64,000 nucleotides of DNA from assembly GCF_900156065.1 (NCBI RefSeq), contig NZ_FTNF01000002.1, positions 124,001 to 188,000 of the forward strand, given 5' to 3'. Source of the stretch: Micromonospora avicenniae. Lineage in GTDB: Bacteria; Actinomycetota; Actinomycetes; Mycobacteriales; Micromonosporaceae. Shown in pieces: positions 25,847 through 39,171 of the stretch. The stretch's first letter is position 1; each line of letters opens with the position of its first letter. A program made the translations under genes and the position numbers. Under the pieces are notes generated by a model. That model worked only from the letters and a program-made list of their open reading frames with translations, ran no database searches and was not told the origin of the DNA.

Positions 25847-27982
25847 GTGGCTGCCAACCAATCCGAGACCGAACTCAACTGGTCTGACCTCGACCGCCGG
25901 GCCGTCGACACCGTACGCGTGCTCGCCATGGACGCCGTGGAGAAATCCGGTAACGGCCACCCCGGCACCGCGATGAGCCTCGCGCCCGCGGCGTACCTTC
26001 TCTTCAACCGCGTGATGCGGCACAACCCCGCCAACCCCGCCTGGCCCGGCCGGGACCGGTTCGTGCTCTCCGCGGGCCACTCGAGCCTGACGCTCTACAT
26101 CCAGCTCTTCCTCTCGGGCTACCCGCTGAACCTCGAGGACCTGAAGTCGTTGCGCCAGTGGGGCTCGCTCACCCCGGGTCACCCGGAGCACGGGCACACC
26201 CCCGGTGTCGAGACCACCACCGGGCCGCTCGGCCAGGGCCTGGGCAACGCGGTCGGCATGGCGATGGCCGCCCGCCGCGAGCGTGGCCTGTTCGACCCCG
26301 ACACCGCGGCGGGCACCTCCGCCTTCGACCACCACATCTGGTGCATCGCCTCCGACGGTGACATCGAGGAGGGCATCAGCCACGAGGTCAGCGCCCTCGC
26401 CGGCCACCAGCAGCTGGGCAACCTCGTCGTCATCTACGACGACAACGAGATCTCCATCGAGGACGACACCCGGATCGCCAAGAGCGAGGACGTGGCGGCC
26501 CGCTACGAGGCGTACGGCTGGCACGTGCAGACCGTCGACTGGCGCCGCGGCGACGCCGACCAGGGCGACTACCACGAGGACGTGGAGGCGCTCTACCGGG
26601 CGCTGCTGGCCGCCAAGGCGGAGACCGGCCGCCCCTCGATCATCGCGCTGCGAACCATCATCGGCTGGCCCGCGCCGAACAAGCAGAACACCGGCAAGAT
26701 CCACGGCTCGGCGCTCGGCGCGGACGAGGTGGCCGCCACCAAGAAGATCCTCGGGTTCGACCCGGCGCAGACCTTCGCCGTCGACGAGCAGGTGCTCGCG
26801 CACGCCCGCGAGGTGCTGACCCGCGGCGAGCAGGCCCAGCAGCAGTGGGACACCACGTTCGGGAGCTGGGCGAAGGCCAACCCGGAGCGCAAGGCGCTCT
26901 ACGACCGGCTGGCCGGACGGGTCCTGCCGGCGGGCTGGACGGACGCGCTGCCGGAGTTCCCGGCCGACGCCAAGGGCATCGCCACCCGGGCCGCCTCGTC
27001 CAAGGTGCTCGACGCGCTCGCCCCGGTCCTGCCCGAGCTCTGGGGCGGCTCGGCCGACCTGGCCGAGAGCAACAACACCACCATGAAGGGCGAGCCGTCG
27101 TTCATCCCGGCCTCGCACGCCACCAAGGCGTTCCCCGGCAACGAGTACGGTCGCACGCTGCACTTCGGCATCCGTGAGCACGCCATGGGCGCCATCCTCA
27201 ACGGCATCACCCTGCACGGCGGCACCCGGCCCTACGGCGGCACGTTCCTGGTGTTCAGCGACTACATGCGGCCCTCGGTGCGGCTCGCCGCGCTGATGAA
27301 GCTCCCGGTGATCTACGTCTGGACGCACGACTCGATCGGCCTGGGCGAGGACGGCCCGACCCACCAGCCGGTGGAGCACCTGTCCGCGCTGCGGGCCATC
27401 CCCGGCCTGGACGTCGTCCGCCCCGCGGACGCCAACGAGACCGCGTGGGCGTGGCGGACGGCCCTTGAGCACACCGACCGGCCGACCGCGCTCGCGCTGA
27501 GCCGGCAGGCGCTGCCGACGCTGGACCGCAGCACGCTGGGCGGCGCCGAGGGCGTGGCCCGGGGGGGGTACGTGCTGGCCGAGGCGTCCAACGCCCAGCC
27601 GCAGGTGATCATCGTCGGCACCGGCTCCGAGGTGCAGCTCTGCCTCGCCGCCCGGGAGCGGCTGGAGGCCGACGGGACCCCCACCCGCGTCGTCTCGATG
27701 CCCTGCCAGGAGTGGTTCGCCGAGCAGGACGAGGCCTACCGGGAGTCGGTCCTGCCCCGCGGGGTAAAGGCACGGGTGAGCGTGGAGGCAGGCATCGCGA
27801 TGTCCTGGCGGCACATCGTCGGCGACTGCGGCGAGAGCGTGAGCATTGAGCACTACGGTGCCAGCGCGCCGCACACGGTGCTCTTCGAGCAGTTCGGGTT
27901 CACTCCCGACCGGATCGTGGCCGCCGCGCGGGCGGCGCTGACTCGGGTGGGCGACATCACCGGTTACACGACCGGTAACTGA
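25847..27982 (+). CDS. tkt: Transketolase
   Basis: The 711-residue enzyme has the thiamine-diphosphate motif [20 protein letters not shown] and, in the pyrimidine domain, [15 protein letters not shown] with the catalytic Glu. Conserved substrate-binding histidines are seen in [10 protein letters not shown] and KIHGSALG. It moves two-carbon ketol units between sugar phosphates in the non-oxidative pentose-phosphate pathway. The GTG start follows GAGGAG. It heads the tkt-tal-pgi-zwf-opcA-pgl run, whose tight spacing indicates one transcript. Confidence 0.96.
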   Translation: MAANQSETELNWSDLDRRAVDTVRVLAMDAVEKSGNGHPGTAMSLAPAAYLLFNRVMRHNPANPAWPGRDRFVLSAGHSSLTLYIQLFLSGYPLNLEDLKSLRQWGSLTPGHPEHGHTPGVETTTGPLGQGLGNAVGMAMAARRERGLFDPDTAAGTSAFDHHIWCIASDGDIEEGISHEVSALAGHQQLGNLVVIYDDNEISIEDDTRIAKSEDVAARYEAYGWHVQTVDWRRGDADQGDYHEDVEALYRALLAAKAETGRPSIIALRTIIGWPAPNKQNTGKIHGSALGADEVAATKKILGFDPAQTFAVDEQVLAHAREVLTRGEQAQQQWDTTFGSWAKANPERKALYDRLAGRVLPAGWTDALPEFPADAKGIATRAASSKVLDALAPVLPELWGGSADLAESNNTTMKGEPSFIPASHATKAFPGNEYGRTLHFGIREHAMGAILNGITLHGGTRPYGGTFLVFSDYMRPSVRLAALMKLPVIYVWTHDSIGLGEDGPTHQPVEHLSALRAIPGLDVVRPADANETAWAWRTALEHTDRPTALALSRQALPTLDRSTLGGAEGVARGGYVLAEASNAQPQVIIVGTGSEVQLCLAARERLEADGTPTRVVSMPCQEWFAEQDEAYRESVLPRGVKARVSVEAGIAMSWRHIVGDCGESVSIEHYGASAPHTVLFEQFGFTPDRIVAAARAALTRVGDITGYTTGN

Positions 27983-27999
27983 AGGGGAGCGTGGACGAA

Positions 28000-29178
28000 A
28001 TGACTGACAGACTGGGCGAGCTCAGCTCCGCCGGCGTGGCGATCTGGCTCGACGATCTCTCCCGGACTCGGCTTACCTCCGGCGGGCTGGAGAAGCTGCG
28101 CCAGGAGAAGCACGTGGCCGGGGTGACCACGAACCCGACGATCTTCGCGAAGGCGTTGAGTGACGCCAACGAGTACAACTGGCAGCTGCGGGACCTCGCC
28201 GTACGGGGTGTGGAGGTCGAAGAGGCCGTCCGCATGCTCACCACGTACGACGTACGGTGGGCCTGCGACGTGATGCGCCCCTCGTACGACAAGAGCGGCG
28301 GCATCGACGGCCGGGTCTCCATCGAGGTCGACCCCCGGCTGGCGCACGAGACCGAGAAGACCGTCGCCGAGGCGAAGGCCCTCTGGTGGCTGGTCGACCG
28401 GCCGAACCTCTTCATCAAGATCCCGGCCACCGAGGCGGGCCTGCCGGCGATCACCGCGACGCTGGCCGAGGGGATCAGCGTCAACGTCACGCTGATCTTC
28501 GGCCTGGACCGCTACTCGCAGGTCATGGAGGCGTTCCTCGCCGGCCTCGAGCAGGCGAAGGCGAACGGGCACGACCTGTCCAACATCGGTTCGGTCGCCT
28601 CGTTCTTCGTCTCCCGGGTCGACACCGAGGTGGACAAGCGGCTGGAGAAGATCGGCTCGGACGAGGCGAAGGCGCTGCGAGGCAAGGCGGCCATCGCCAA
28701 CGCCCAGCTGGCGTACGAGCGCTACAGCGAGGTCTTCTCCTCCAAGCGGTGGCAGGCGCTCGCCGACGCCGGGGCGCAGCCGCAGCGGCCGCTGTGGGCC
28801 TCCACCTCGACCAAGAACCCCGACTTCCGGGACGTCATCTACGTCGAGCAGCTGATCGCGCCCGGCACGGTCAACACGATGCCGGAGTCGGTCATCAAGG
28901 CGTACGCCGACCACGGCGAGACCCAGGCCGACACCATCACCGGCGGGTACGACGCGGCCCGCAAGGCCTTCTCCGATCTGGAGGCGGCCGGCGTGGACAT
29001 GACCGACGTGATCGCGGTGCTGGAGCGCGAGGGCGTGGAGAAGTTCGAGGCGAGCTGGCTGGAGCTGCTCGACGGCGTACGCAAGTCGCTGGAGTCGGCG
29101 GCCCAGGGTGTGGGCACCCCGGGCCGGGTCGCGCAGGGCAACGCCAAGGCGGCCGCGCAGGCGGGAGGCAACGCGTGA
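28000..29178 (+). CDS. tal: Transaldolase
   Basis: The 392-residue class I aldolase-fold enzyme has the Schiff-base Lys in [14 protein letters not shown] and the N-terminal [12 protein letters not shown] block of the longer, actinobacterial-type transaldolases. It transfers a dihydroxyacetone unit between sedoheptulose-7-phosphate and glyceraldehyde-3-phosphate. I chose the ATG at 28000, which has GGGGAG 10 nt upstream, over the GTG at 27991, which abuts it. The stop overlaps the pgi GTG. Confidence 0.95.
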   Translation: MTDRLGELSSAGVAIWLDDLSRTRLTSGGLEKLRQEKHVAGVTTNPTIFAKALSDANEYNWQLRDLAVRGVEVEEAVRMLTTYDVRWACDVMRPSYDKSGGIDGRVSIEVDPRLAHETEKTVAEAKALWWLVDRPNLFIKIPATEAGLPAITATLAEGISVNVTLIFGLDRYSQVMEAFLAGLEQAKANGHDLSNIGSVASFFVSRVDTEVDKRLEKIGSDEAKALRGKAAIANAQLAYERYSEVFSSKRWQALADAGAQPQRPLWASTSTKNPDFRDVIYVEQLIAPGTVNTMPESVIKAYADHGETQADTITGGYDAARKAFSDLEAAGVDMTDVIAVLEREGVEKFEASWLELLDGVRKSLESAAQGVGTPGRVAQGNAKAAAQAGGNA

Positions 29179-30824
29179 GCGACCTGTTCGCAACCCCGGC
29201 CGAGTCGGCCGCGGGACTCACCGTGCACGGGGCGGAGGCGGTCGACAAGGCCGCCCCGGCCTCGGCCCGCGACGCGCTGGTCAACGCCGGTGTCCCGGCA
29301 AAGCTGGCCGCCAAGGACCCGACCCTGTGGGGCCCGGACGCCGAGGCCGAGGCGAAGATCCGCCTCGGTTGGGTGGACACCCACCGGCGCAGCCGGGAGC
29401 TGCTCCCCCAGCTCGCCGAGCTGAAGGCGGAGCTGGCCGACCTCGACCACGTGGTGCTCGCCGGCATGGGCGGCTCGTCACTGGCCCCCGAGGTGATCAC
29501 CCGTACGCTCGGCCGGCCGTTGACCGTGCTGGACACCACCGACCCGGGCCAGGTACGCGCGGCCCTCGGTGACCGGCTCGAGCGCACCGTCGTCGTGGTG
29601 GCCAGCAAGTCCGGCTCGACCGTGGAGACCGACAGCCACCGCCGGGCGTACCTGCAGGCGTTCCTGGACGCCGGGATGACCGAGGCGGAGGCCGGACGGC
29701 ACTTCGTCATCGTCACCGACCCGGGTTCGCCGCTCGAGGAGACCGCCGCCGCGATGGGCGCGTTCACCGTGCTCGCCGACCCGAACGTGGGTGGCCGCTA
29801 CTCGGCGCTCACCGCGTTCGGGCTGGTCCCGTCGGCGCTGGCCGGCGTGGAGGTGTCCGAGCTGCTCGACCAGGCCGACGCCCTGGCCGCCACGCTCGCC
29901 GCCGACAAGGACAACCCGGCCCTGGCGCTGGGCGCCGCGCTCGGCGCCGCCGCCACCGACGGCCGCGACAAGGTCGCCCTGGTCTCCGACGGCACCGGCA
30001 TCGACGGGCTCGGCGACTGGGCCGAGCAGCTGATCGCCGAGTCCACCGGCAAGGCCGGAGTCGGCATCCTCCCGGTGGTGGTCGAGTCGCCGCAGAGCGC
30101 CGGCGCCAAGGGCGCGGACGTGCTGTCCGTGAGCTACGGCGGGGCGCTGGCCGCGGGCGAGGTGCCCGGCGGCGGGGGCGACCCGGACGTGGCGATCAAC
30201 GGCCCGCTCGGCGCGCAGTTCCTGGCCTGGGAGTACGCCACCGCGGTGGCCGGCGTGGTGCTCGGGATCGACCCGTTCAACCAGCCGAACGTCACCGAGT
30301 CCAAGGAGAACACCAACAAGATCCTGGCCTCGGGGCTGCCGGCGGAGACGCCGTCGTTCACCGAGGGCGCGATCGAGGTGTACGCCCCGGCCGGCGCTCC
30401 GGGCGACCTGGCCGGCGTGCTGCGCTGGTTCCTCGACGGACTCGGCGACGAGGGGTACCTCGCGGTGATGGCGTACCTCGACCGGTTCGCCGACGCCGAC
30501 GCGGCGCGACTGCGCCCGCTGCTGGCCGAGGCGGCCGGGCGACCCGTCACGTTCGGCTGGGGTCCCCGCTTCCTGCACTCGACCGGCCAGTACCACAAGG
30601 GCGGCCCGCAGGTCGGCAGCTACCTCCAGCTGACCGGCGCGGTGACCGAGGACCTGCCGGTGCCCGGTAAGCCGTACACCTTCGGTGAGCTGCAGGCGGC
30701 CCAGGCCGGCGGCGACCGGCAGGCGCTCGCCGGACGGAACCGGCCGGTGCTCCGGCTGCACCTGACCGACCGGTCCGCCGGCGTGGCCCAGCTGCTCGAT
30801 GCGGCCAGTGGGCTGCGGGCGTGA
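29175..30824 (+). CDS. pgi: Glucose-6-phosphate isomerase
   Basis: The 549-residue protein has two SIS-type sugar-phosphate folds. [15 protein letters not shown] and [15 protein letters not shown] form the first phosphate site, and [14 protein letters not shown] near the end carries the conserved His/Lys region. It interconverts glucose-6-phosphate and fructose-6-phosphate. This longer, divergent form is typical of the copy located inside actinobacterial tkt-tal-zwf clusters, sometimes annotated as a bifunctional relative. GTG overlaps the tal stop, and its own stop overlaps the zwf start. Confidence 0.93.
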   Translation: MSDLFATPAESAAGLTVHGAEAVDKAAPASARDALVNAGVPAKLAAKDPTLWGPDAEAEAKIRLGWVDTHRRSRELLPQLAELKAELADLDHVVLAGMGGSSLAPEVITRTLGRPLTVLDTTDPGQVRAALGDRLERTVVVVASKSGSTVETDSHRRAYLQAFLDAGMTEAEAGRHFVIVTDPGSPLEETAAAMGAFTVLADPNVGGRYSALTAFGLVPSALAGVEVSELLDQADALAATLAADKDNPALALGAALGAAATDGRDKVALVSDGTGIDGLGDWAEQLIAESTGKAGVGILPVVVESPQSAGAKGADVLSVSYGGALAAGEVPGGGGDPDVAINGPLGAQFLAWEYATAVAGVVLGIDPFNQPNVTESKENTNKILASGLPAETPSFTEGAIEVYAPAGAPGDLAGVLRWFLDGLGDEGYLAVMAYLDRFADADAARLRPLLAEAAGRPVTFGWGPRFLHSTGQYHKGGPQVGSYLQLTGAVTEDLPVPGKPYTFGELQAAQAGGDRQALAGRNRPVLRLHLTDRSAGVAQLLDAASGLRA

Positions 30825-32377
30825 GGATGGACGACGTGGAACAGTCGGAGCGGAGAAGCGGCGTCAACCCGCTGCGCGACCCGCAGGACCGCCGGCTGCC
30901 GCGGATTCCCGAGCCGTGCGCGCTGGTGATCTTCGGGGTCACCGGCGACCTGGCTCGGAAGAAGCTGCTGCCGGCGGTCTACGACCTCGCCAACCGGGGG
31001 CTGCTGCCCCCGGGTTTCGTGGTGCTCGGGTTCGCCCGCCGCGACTGGGGTGACGGCGACTTCGAGACCCTCGCCTGCGAGGCGGCCCGCAAGCACGCGC
31101 GGACGCCCTGGCGGGACGAGGTCTGGGCGCGGCTCGCCGGCAACATCAAGTTCGTGGGCGGGTCGTTCGACGACGACGAGGCCTTCGACCAGCTGGCCGC
31201 CACTCTCGACGAGCTTCGGGAGACCCACGGCATCCCGGGCAACGCGGCCTTCTACTTCAGCATCCCCCCGGCGGCCTTCCCGGTGGTCCTCAAGCAGCTC
31301 GCCCGCACCGGCATGGCGGACAACGCCAAGTCGGGCGGGTGGCGCCGGGTCGTGGTCGAGAAGCCGTTCGGGCACGACCTGCCCTCGGCGAAGGCGCTCA
31401 ACGACCTGGTGGACGACGTCTTCACCAGCAAGGACGTCTTCCGGATCGACCACTACCTGGGCAAGGAGACCGTCCAGAACATCCTCGCCCTGCGGTTCGC
31501 CAACAACCTGTTCGAGCCGCTGTGGAACTCCAAGTACGTCGACTCGGTGCAGATCACGATGGCTGAGGACGTCGGCATCGGCACCCGCGCCGGCTTCTAC
31601 GACTCGGCCGGCGCGGCCCGCGACGTGTTCCAGAACCACCTCCTCCAGCTGCTCGCGCTGGTGGCGATGGAGGAGCCGACGAGCTTCGACCCGGACGAGA
31701 TCCGCACCGAGAAGCTGAAGGTGCTCAAGGCGATCACCCTGCCGAAGGACGTCAGCCAGGGCACCGTCCGCGGCCAGTACCTGCCCGGCTGGGTCGGCGG
31801 CGAGCGGGCCGTCGGCTACCTCGACGAGGAGGGCGTCCCCGAGGACTCCACCACCGAGACGTACGTGGCGGTCCGGCTGGGCATCCAGAACCGGCGCTGG
31901 GCGGAGGTGCCGTTCTACATCAGGGCCGGCAAGCGCCTGCCCCGGCGGGTCACCGAGGTCGCCATCATGTTCAAGAAGGCGCCGCACCTACCGTTCAACC
32001 GGACCGACGTGGAGTCGCTCGGCAACAACCAGCTCGTCATCCGGGTCCAGCCGGACGAGGGCGTGGTGCTGAAGTTCGGTTCCAAGGTGCCCGGCACCGC
32101 CATGGAGGTCCGCGACATCGCGATGGACTTCCAGTACGGCGAAGCGTTCACCGAGTCCAGCCCGGAGGCGTACGAGCGGCTCGTGCTGGACGTCCTCATC
32201 GGCGACCGGACGCTCTTCCCGGACGCGGCCGAGGTCGAGCAGAGCTGGCAGGTCGTCGACCCGCTGGAGCGGGCCTGGCAGGGCACCAAGCCGGAGCCGT
32301 ACCGGGCCGGCGAGTGGGGCCCCCGGGCCGCCGACGAGATGCTGGCCGACGAGGGCCGCGCCTGGCGGCGGGCGTGA
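30821..32377 (+). CDS. zwf: Glucose-6-phosphate dehydrogenase
   Basis: The 518-residue enzyme has the dinucleotide motif [14 protein letters not shown] and the catalytic signature RIDHYLGKE with its His and Lys. It oxidises glucose-6-phosphate to 6-phosphogluconolactone, yielding NADPH. The start is GTG, overlapping the pgi stop; an ATG two codons later is also possible. The neighbour opcA encodes the cofactor protein that activates this enzyme in actinobacteria. Confidence 0.96.
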   Translation: MRMDDVEQSERRSGVNPLRDPQDRRLPRIPEPCALVIFGVTGDLARKKLLPAVYDLANRGLLPPGFVVLGFARRDWGDGDFETLACEAARKHARTPWRDEVWARLAGNIKFVGGSFDDDEAFDQLAATLDELRETHGIPGNAAFYFSIPPAAFPVVLKQLARTGMADNAKSGGWRRVVVEKPFGHDLPSAKALNDLVDDVFTSKDVFRIDHYLGKETVQNILALRFANNLFEPLWNSKYVDSVQITMAEDVGIGTRAGFYDSAGAARDVFQNHLLQLLALVAMEEPTSFDPDEIRTEKLKVLKAITLPKDVSQGTVRGQYLPGWVGGERAVGYLDEEGVPEDSTTETYVAVRLGIQNRRWAEVPFYIRAGKRLPRRVTEVAIMFKKAPHLPFNRTDVESLGNNQLVIRVQPDEGVVLKFGSKVPGTAMEVRDIAMDFQYGEAFTESSPEAYERLVLDVLIGDRTLFPDAAEVEQSWQVVDPLERAWQGTKPEPYRAGEWGPRAADEMLADEGRAWRRA

Positions 32378-32413
32378 TCGGCGTGAGCGAACGAACGATT
32401 CGGCACAGCGGAG

Positions 32414-32449
32414 GCGCGCTCGCGCCGCTGCGGAGCGGCGCGAGCGCGC
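32414..32449 (+). repeat. Perfect 16-bp-stem hairpin between zwf and opcA
   Basis: GCGCGCTCGCGCCGCT and its exact complement flank a GCGG loop. It lies in the 88-bp gap before opcA, with the opcA Shine-Dalgarno just after it. Its sequence style (GAGCGAACGAACGATTCGG before, GCGAAGCGGGAGG after) is like short repeated extragenic palindromes found in Micromonosporaceae. It may tune expression of the downstream genes or simply be a repeat copy. Confidence 0.65.
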
Positions 32450-32465
32450 GAAGCGGGAGGCTTCA

Positions 32466-33479
32466 GTGATCGGCCTGTGGGACACCACCGGCAACGAGGT
32501 GGTCAAGGCGCTCGCCGCAGAACGGCGCAGCGCGGGCGGCGTGGCCAGCGGGATGGCGCTCACGCTCATCGTCGTGGTGGACGAGAAGCGGGTGCGCGAG
32601 GCGGAGGCGGCGGCCACCATCGCCGCCGCCGCCCACCCCTGCCGCCTGCTGGTGGTGGTCCGCTCCGAGATCGAGCGCGACCGCAACCGGCTGGACGCGG
32701 AGATCGTCGTGGGCGGCCGGCTCGGCCCCTGCGAGGCCGTGGTCATGCGGACGTACGGCCGGCTGGCGCTGCACGCCGAGTCGGTGGTCATGCCGCTGCT
32801 CGTGCCGGACGTGCCGGTGGTCACCTGGTGGCACGGCGAGCCGCCGGAGGAGATCGCCACCGACTTCCTCGGCGTGGTGGCCGACCGCCGGATCACCGAC
32901 ACGGCACAGGCCAGGGACCCGATCGCGGCGCTGCGCCAGCGGGCCCACGACTACGCGCCGGGCGACACCGACCTGGCCTGGACCCGGATCACCCCGTGGC
33001 GCACGCTGGTCGCGGGCGCCTTCGACACCACCGAGGCGAGGGTCAGCGAGGCCCGGCTGGTGGCGCCGCGGCAGGACCCGACCGCGGCGCTGATGTGCGG
33101 CTGGCTGAGCAGCCGGCTCGGCATCAGCCCGCGCTGGGAGCACACCGACGAGTTTCCCCGGATGCGGGAGGTGCAGCTGAGCTGCACCAACGGCGACCAG
33201 CTCATCCTCACCCGGGAGGACAGCGTCGCCACGTTCCGGCGTACCGGTCAGGACGACCGGCAGCTTCCGCTGGTCCGCCGCCCGCTCGGCGACGAACTGG
33301 CCGAGGAGCTGCGCCGGCTCGACGCCGACCAGGTCTACGCGGAGGCGCTGGGCGCCATCTCGGGCGTCACCGGGCTGGAGCAGCGCCCGGCCACGCGGGT
33401 CCACGTGTGGAAGGACCCCGCCACGGCCGAGCGGGCGGAGGCGGGAGTCACCGCGCACACCGCCACCAGCCAGCGATGA
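32466..33479 (+). CDS. opcA: OpcA, glucose-6-phosphate dehydrogenase assembly protein
   Basis: The 337-residue soluble protein has the OpcA pattern: IGLWDTTGNEVVKALAAERR at the start and VPDVPVVTWWHGEPP in the middle, the tryptophan pair being conserved. In cyanobacteria and actinobacteria OpcA binds Zwf and allows the active oligomer to form. The GTG start has GGGAGG 5 nt upstream. It sits between zwf and pgl as usual. Confidence 0.94.
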   Translation: MIGLWDTTGNEVVKALAAERRSAGGVASGMALTLIVVVDEKRVREAEAAATIAAAAHPCRLLVVVRSEIERDRNRLDAEIVVGGRLGPCEAVVMRTYGRLALHAESVVMPLLVPDVPVVTWWHGEPPEEIATDFLGVVADRRITDTAQARDPIAALRQRAHDYAPGDTDLAWTRITPWRTLVAGAFDTTEARVSEARLVAPRQDPTAALMCGWLSSRLGISPRWEHTDEFPRMREVQLSCTNGDQLILTREDSVATFRRTGQDDRQLPLVRRPLGDELAEELRRLDADQVYAEALGAISGVTGLEQRPATRVHVWKDPATAERAEAGVTAHTATSQR

Positions 33480-33551
33480 CGGTGGCCGTACCCGCCCGAG
33501 CAACGACGTACCGACCGCCGGACGGTCGATTCGAACAGGAAAAGGCACAAG

Positions 33552-34322
33552 ATGAGTGAGGCGAGTGTCGCCGTCCACGCCGACGCCGGATTGCTGGCGC
33601 AGGCGGTGGCGGCACGCTTCGTGGTGAAGCTGCTCGACGCGCAGGCCGAACGGGGTCAGGCATCCGTGGTGCTGACCGGCGGCCGGATCGCGGCGGCCGT
33701 CTACCGGGCCGTGGCGACCCTGCCGGCGCGGGACGCGGTCGACTGGTCGCGGGTCGACGTCTGGTGGGGTGACGAGCGGTTCCTGCCTGCGGGCGACCCG
33801 GAGCGCAACGAGACCCAGGCCCGGGCGGCGCTGCTCGACGCGGTGCCGCTGGACCCGGCCCGGGTGCACCCGATGCCGGCGTCGGACGGTCCGGCCGGGC
33901 CGGATCCGGAGGAGGCCGCCGCCCGGTACGCCGCCGAGCTGGCCGCGGCTGCGCGGCCCGGTACCGCCGAGCTGCCCCACTTCGACGTGCTGATGCTCGG
34001 CGTCGGCGAGGACGGGCACGTCGCCTCGGTCTTCCCCGAACACCCGGTGCACTACGAGAGCCGGCCGGTCAGCGCGGTCCGGGGCAGCCCGAAGCCACCG
34101 CCGGTGCGCACCACGCTCACCCTCCCGACGATCAACACCGCCGAGGAGGTCTGGCTGGTGGCCAGTGGCGCCGACAAGGCGCGGGCCGTGGGCATGGCCC
34201 TGGCGGGCGCCGGGCCGGTGCAGCTGCCCGCGGCCGGCGTACACGGCGTCAGCCGTACCCTCTGGCTGCTGGACCGGCCCGCGGCGGCCGACGTTCCCGC
34301 GCGCCTACGCAGCCTGCGCTGA
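33552..34322 (+). CDS. pgl: 6-Phosphogluconolactonase
   Basis: This 256-residue protein of the NagB-like fold has the DevB/Pgl motifs SRVDVWWGDERFLPAGDPERN and LMLGVGEDGHVASVFPEH, with the catalytic His in GEDGH. It hydrolyses the lactone made by Zwf, the last oxidative-branch step encoded here; 6-phosphogluconate dehydrogenase is not in the window. The ATG follows AGGAAAAGG. A strong terminator comes 25 bp after the stop, closing the operon. Confidence 0.94.
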   Translation: MSEASVAVHADAGLLAQAVAARFVVKLLDAQAERGQASVVLTGGRIAAAVYRAVATLPARDAVDWSRVDVWWGDERFLPAGDPERNETQARAALLDAVPLDPARVHPMPASDGPAGPDPEEAAARYAAELAAAARPGTAELPHFDVLMLGVGEDGHVASVFPEHPVHYESRPVSAVRGSPKPPPVRTTLTLPTINTAEEVWLVASGADKARAVGMALAGAGPVQLPAAGVHGVSRTLWLLDRPAAADVPARLRSLR

Positions 34323-34347
34323 CCCACCCCCCCCGCAGCGCCTCGTT

Positions 34348-34393
34348 CACGGAAAGAGTGGCCATTCCGCCGAGAATGGCCACTCTTTCCGTG
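34348..34393 (+). terminator. Strong Rho-independent terminator after pgl
   Basis: A perfect 20-bp stem (CACGGAAAGAGTGGCCATTC with its complement, 6-nt loop CGCCGA) is followed by TTTAAAAGTTT. The T-rich tail is on the pgl side, so it ends the pentose-phosphate transcript. It also separates the convergent secG gene. Confidence 0.92.
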
Positions 34394-34461
34394 TTTAAAA
34401 GTTTGCGCGCGGCCCGTCGAGTGACGGACCGCGCGCAGATTGTACGACTCGAACCGGCCGA

Positions 34462-34725
34462 TCAGGCCCCGCTGCTCATCTGCAGACGGAGCCAGAGGCC
34501 GAGCCCGACGATGCAGGCGAACCAGACGATGCCCACCAGGACGGTGTAGCGGTCGAGGTTCTTCTCCGCGACGGAGGAACCGGCGAGGCTGGAGCTGACA
34601 CCCCCGCCGAACATGCTGGACAGCCCACCACCCTTACCTCGGTGCAGCAGAATCAGCATGGTGAGCAGGATGCTCGTGATGATCAGCAACACGATCAACG
34701 TGTATGCGAACCAGGTCGGCAGCAT
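34462..34725 (-). CDS. secG: SecG, preprotein translocase subunit
   Basis: This 87-residue protein has two membrane helices (about 5-25 and 63-82) joined by a Gly/Ser-rich cytosolic loop, KGGGLSSMFGGG, which is the SecG signature. It assists the SecYEG channel. It follows tpiA by 95 bp on the same strand, the standard actinobacterial gap-pgk-tpiA-secG order. Confidence 0.94.
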   Translation of the reverse strand: MLPTWFAYTLIVLLIITSILLTMLILLHRGKGGGLSSMFGGGVSSSLAGSSVAEKNLDRYTVLVGIVWFACIVGLGLWLRLQMSSGA

Positions 34726-34820
34726 GGCTGGGGTCAGTCCTCTCGTAGCGATCCTCGCCCGGACAGGTCGGGCACGGCGGCACCGACCGGCGGACGGGCG
34801 GAGTCAAGGATAGCGAGCGA

Positions 34821-35611
34821 TCAGCGAGCGATGTGTTCCGGGAACCGGCAGATCTGCGCGAATTCCTCGGCGTCCAGGCTCGCACCGCCCACCAGCCCCC
34901 CGTCCACGTCCGGCTGGGCCATGGTCGCGGCGACGTTCGACGCCTTGACCGAGCCGCCGTAGAGTATCCGGACCTGCTCCGCGGTGCCCCGGTCGTAGAG
35001 GTTGGCCAGTCGATCACGGACCGCCCCGCACACCTCCTGAGCGTCCTCCGGTGTCGCCGTCTTGCCGGTGCCGATCGCCCAGACCGGCTCGTACGCCACG
35101 ACGACCTTGGTGACCTGCTCGGCGCTGACGCCCGCGAGGGCACCCTCGAGCTGCTCCGAGCAGTGCGACACGTGCCGCCCTTGCTCACGCACGTCCAGCC
35201 CCTCCCCCACGCAGAGGATCGGGGTCAGCCCGTGGGTCAGCGCCGCCTGCACCTTGGCGTTGCACAGGGCGTCGCTCTCGTAGTGGTGGATCCGCCGCTC
35301 GGAGTGCCCGACCACCACGTAGGTGCAGCCGAGCTTGGCCAGCATCGGCCCGGAGATGTCGCCGGTGTACGCGCCCGAGGCGTGCGGCGACAGGTCCTGC
35401 GCGCCGTAGCCGATCATCAGCTTGTCGCCCTCCACCGCGGTCTGCACGGTGCGCAGATCGGTGTACGGCGGCAGGATCACCACCTCGACGTCGGTGAGCT
35501 GCTTCTCGTTGAGGCTCGCCGCCAACTTCTGCACGAGCAGGTTCGCCTCGAAGTGGTTGAGGTTCATCTTCCAGTTGCCGGCCATCAGCGGCCGGCGAGC
35601 GGGGCCCGCCA

Positions 35612-35612
<1 letters not shown>
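34821..35612 (-). CDS. tpiA: Triosephosphate isomerase
   Basis: The 263-residue TIM barrel has N and K of AGNWKMN, the electrophilic His in VVVGHSERR and the catalytic Glu in [16 protein letters not shown], the last followed by the lid loop. It interconverts dihydroxyacetone phosphate and glyceraldehyde-3-phosphate. It shares one base with the pgk stop, so the two are translationally coupled. Confidence 0.97.
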
Positions 35613-38136
<2,524 letters not shown>

Positions 38137-39117
38137 TCAGACCACGAGCATGTCGGGCGTGACGGCCGCTTCGGTATCCGGGATGCCCAGGTCGCGGGCC
38201 CGCTTGTCGGCCAGCGCCAGCAGCCGGCGGATCCGCCCGGCGATGGCGTCCTTCGTCAGCGGCGGGTCGGCGAGCGCGCCGAGCTCCTCCAGCGACGCCT
38301 GACGGTGCTCCAGCCGCAGCCGACCGGCCGAGGTGAGGTGGTTCGGGGCGTCGTCGGCGAGGATCTCCAACGCCCGGGTCACCCGCGCCGCGGCGGCCAC
38401 CGCGGCCCGCGCCGAACGGCGCAGGTTGGCGTCGTCGAAGTTCGCGAGCCGGTTGGCGGTCGCCCGCACCTCGCGGCGGACCCGGCGCTCCTCCCAGGCC
38501 AGCACGCTGGAGTGCGCGCCGATCCGGGTGAGCAACGCGGCGATCGCGTCACCGTCCTTGACCACCACCCGGTCCACCCCGCGCACCTCGCGGTTCTTGG
38601 CGGTGATGCCGATCCGCCGGGCGGCCCCGACCAGGGCGAGCGCCGACTCGGGACCGGGGCAGGTGATCTCCAGAGCGCTGGAGCGGCCCGGCTCGGTCAG
38701 CGAACCGTGCGCCATGAACGCGCCCCGCCAGGCGGAGACGGCGCAGCAGACGTTCGCGGCGACCACGTGCGGTGGCAGGCCACGCACCGGACGGCCCCGG
38801 ACGTCGAGCAGGCCGGTCTGCCGGGCCAGCGCCTCGCCGTCCTTCACCACCCGGACGATGAAGTGGCTGCCCTTGCGCAGCCCGCCGGAGGCGAGCACGT
38901 GGATCTCGCTGGGGTACCCGTAGACCTCGGCGATCTCCCGCCGCAGCCGGCGGGCCACCGCGCCGGTGTCCAGCTCCGCCTCCACCACCACCCGACCGGA
39001 GACGATGTGCAGCCCGCCGGCGAAGCGAAGCAGCGCCGCCATCTCCGCCCGCCGACAGCAGGGCTTGGGCACGTCGACCCGACTCAGCTCGTCCTTGACC
39101 GCAGCCGTCATCGCCAT
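38137..39117 (-). CDS. whiA: WhiA, DNA-binding regulator of sporulation/division
   Basis: The 326-residue protein joins a LAGLIDADG-derived N-terminal region ([18 protein letters not shown] at the start) to a C-terminal helix-turn-helix ([20 protein letters not shown]). In Streptomyces WhiA works with WhiB to turn on cell-division genes during sporulation; it is also present in non-sporulating Gram-positives. The ATG at 39117 has GAGGGGA upstream and the preferred [16 protein letters not shown] beginning. It follows yvcK by 54 bp in the conserved rapZ-yvcK-whiA order. Confidence 0.95.
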   Translation of the reverse strand: MAMTAAVKDELSRVDVPKPCCRRAEMAALLRFAGGLHIVSGRVVVEAELDTGAVARRLRREIAEVYGYPSEIHVLASGGLRKGSHFIVRVVKDGEALARQTGLLDVRGRPVRGLPPHVVAANVCCAVSAWRGAFMAHGSLTEPGRSSALEITCPGPESALALVGAARRIGITAKNREVRGVDRVVVKDGDAIAALLTRIGAHSSVLAWEERRVRREVRATANRLANFDDANLRRSARAAVAAAARVTRALEILADDAPNHLTSAGRLRLEHRQASLEELGALADPPLTKDAIAGRIRRLLALADKRARDLGIPDTEAAVTPDMLVV

Positions 39118-39171
39118 TGTGCGTCCCCTCACGGACCGGTTCCGGCGTGTCGCCGGAGATTACGTACGTGT

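Noticed and set aside
25784..27874. A 696-codon ORF antisense to tkt
   Set aside because: Shadow of a complete transketolase gene; the translation lacks any domain-like pattern.
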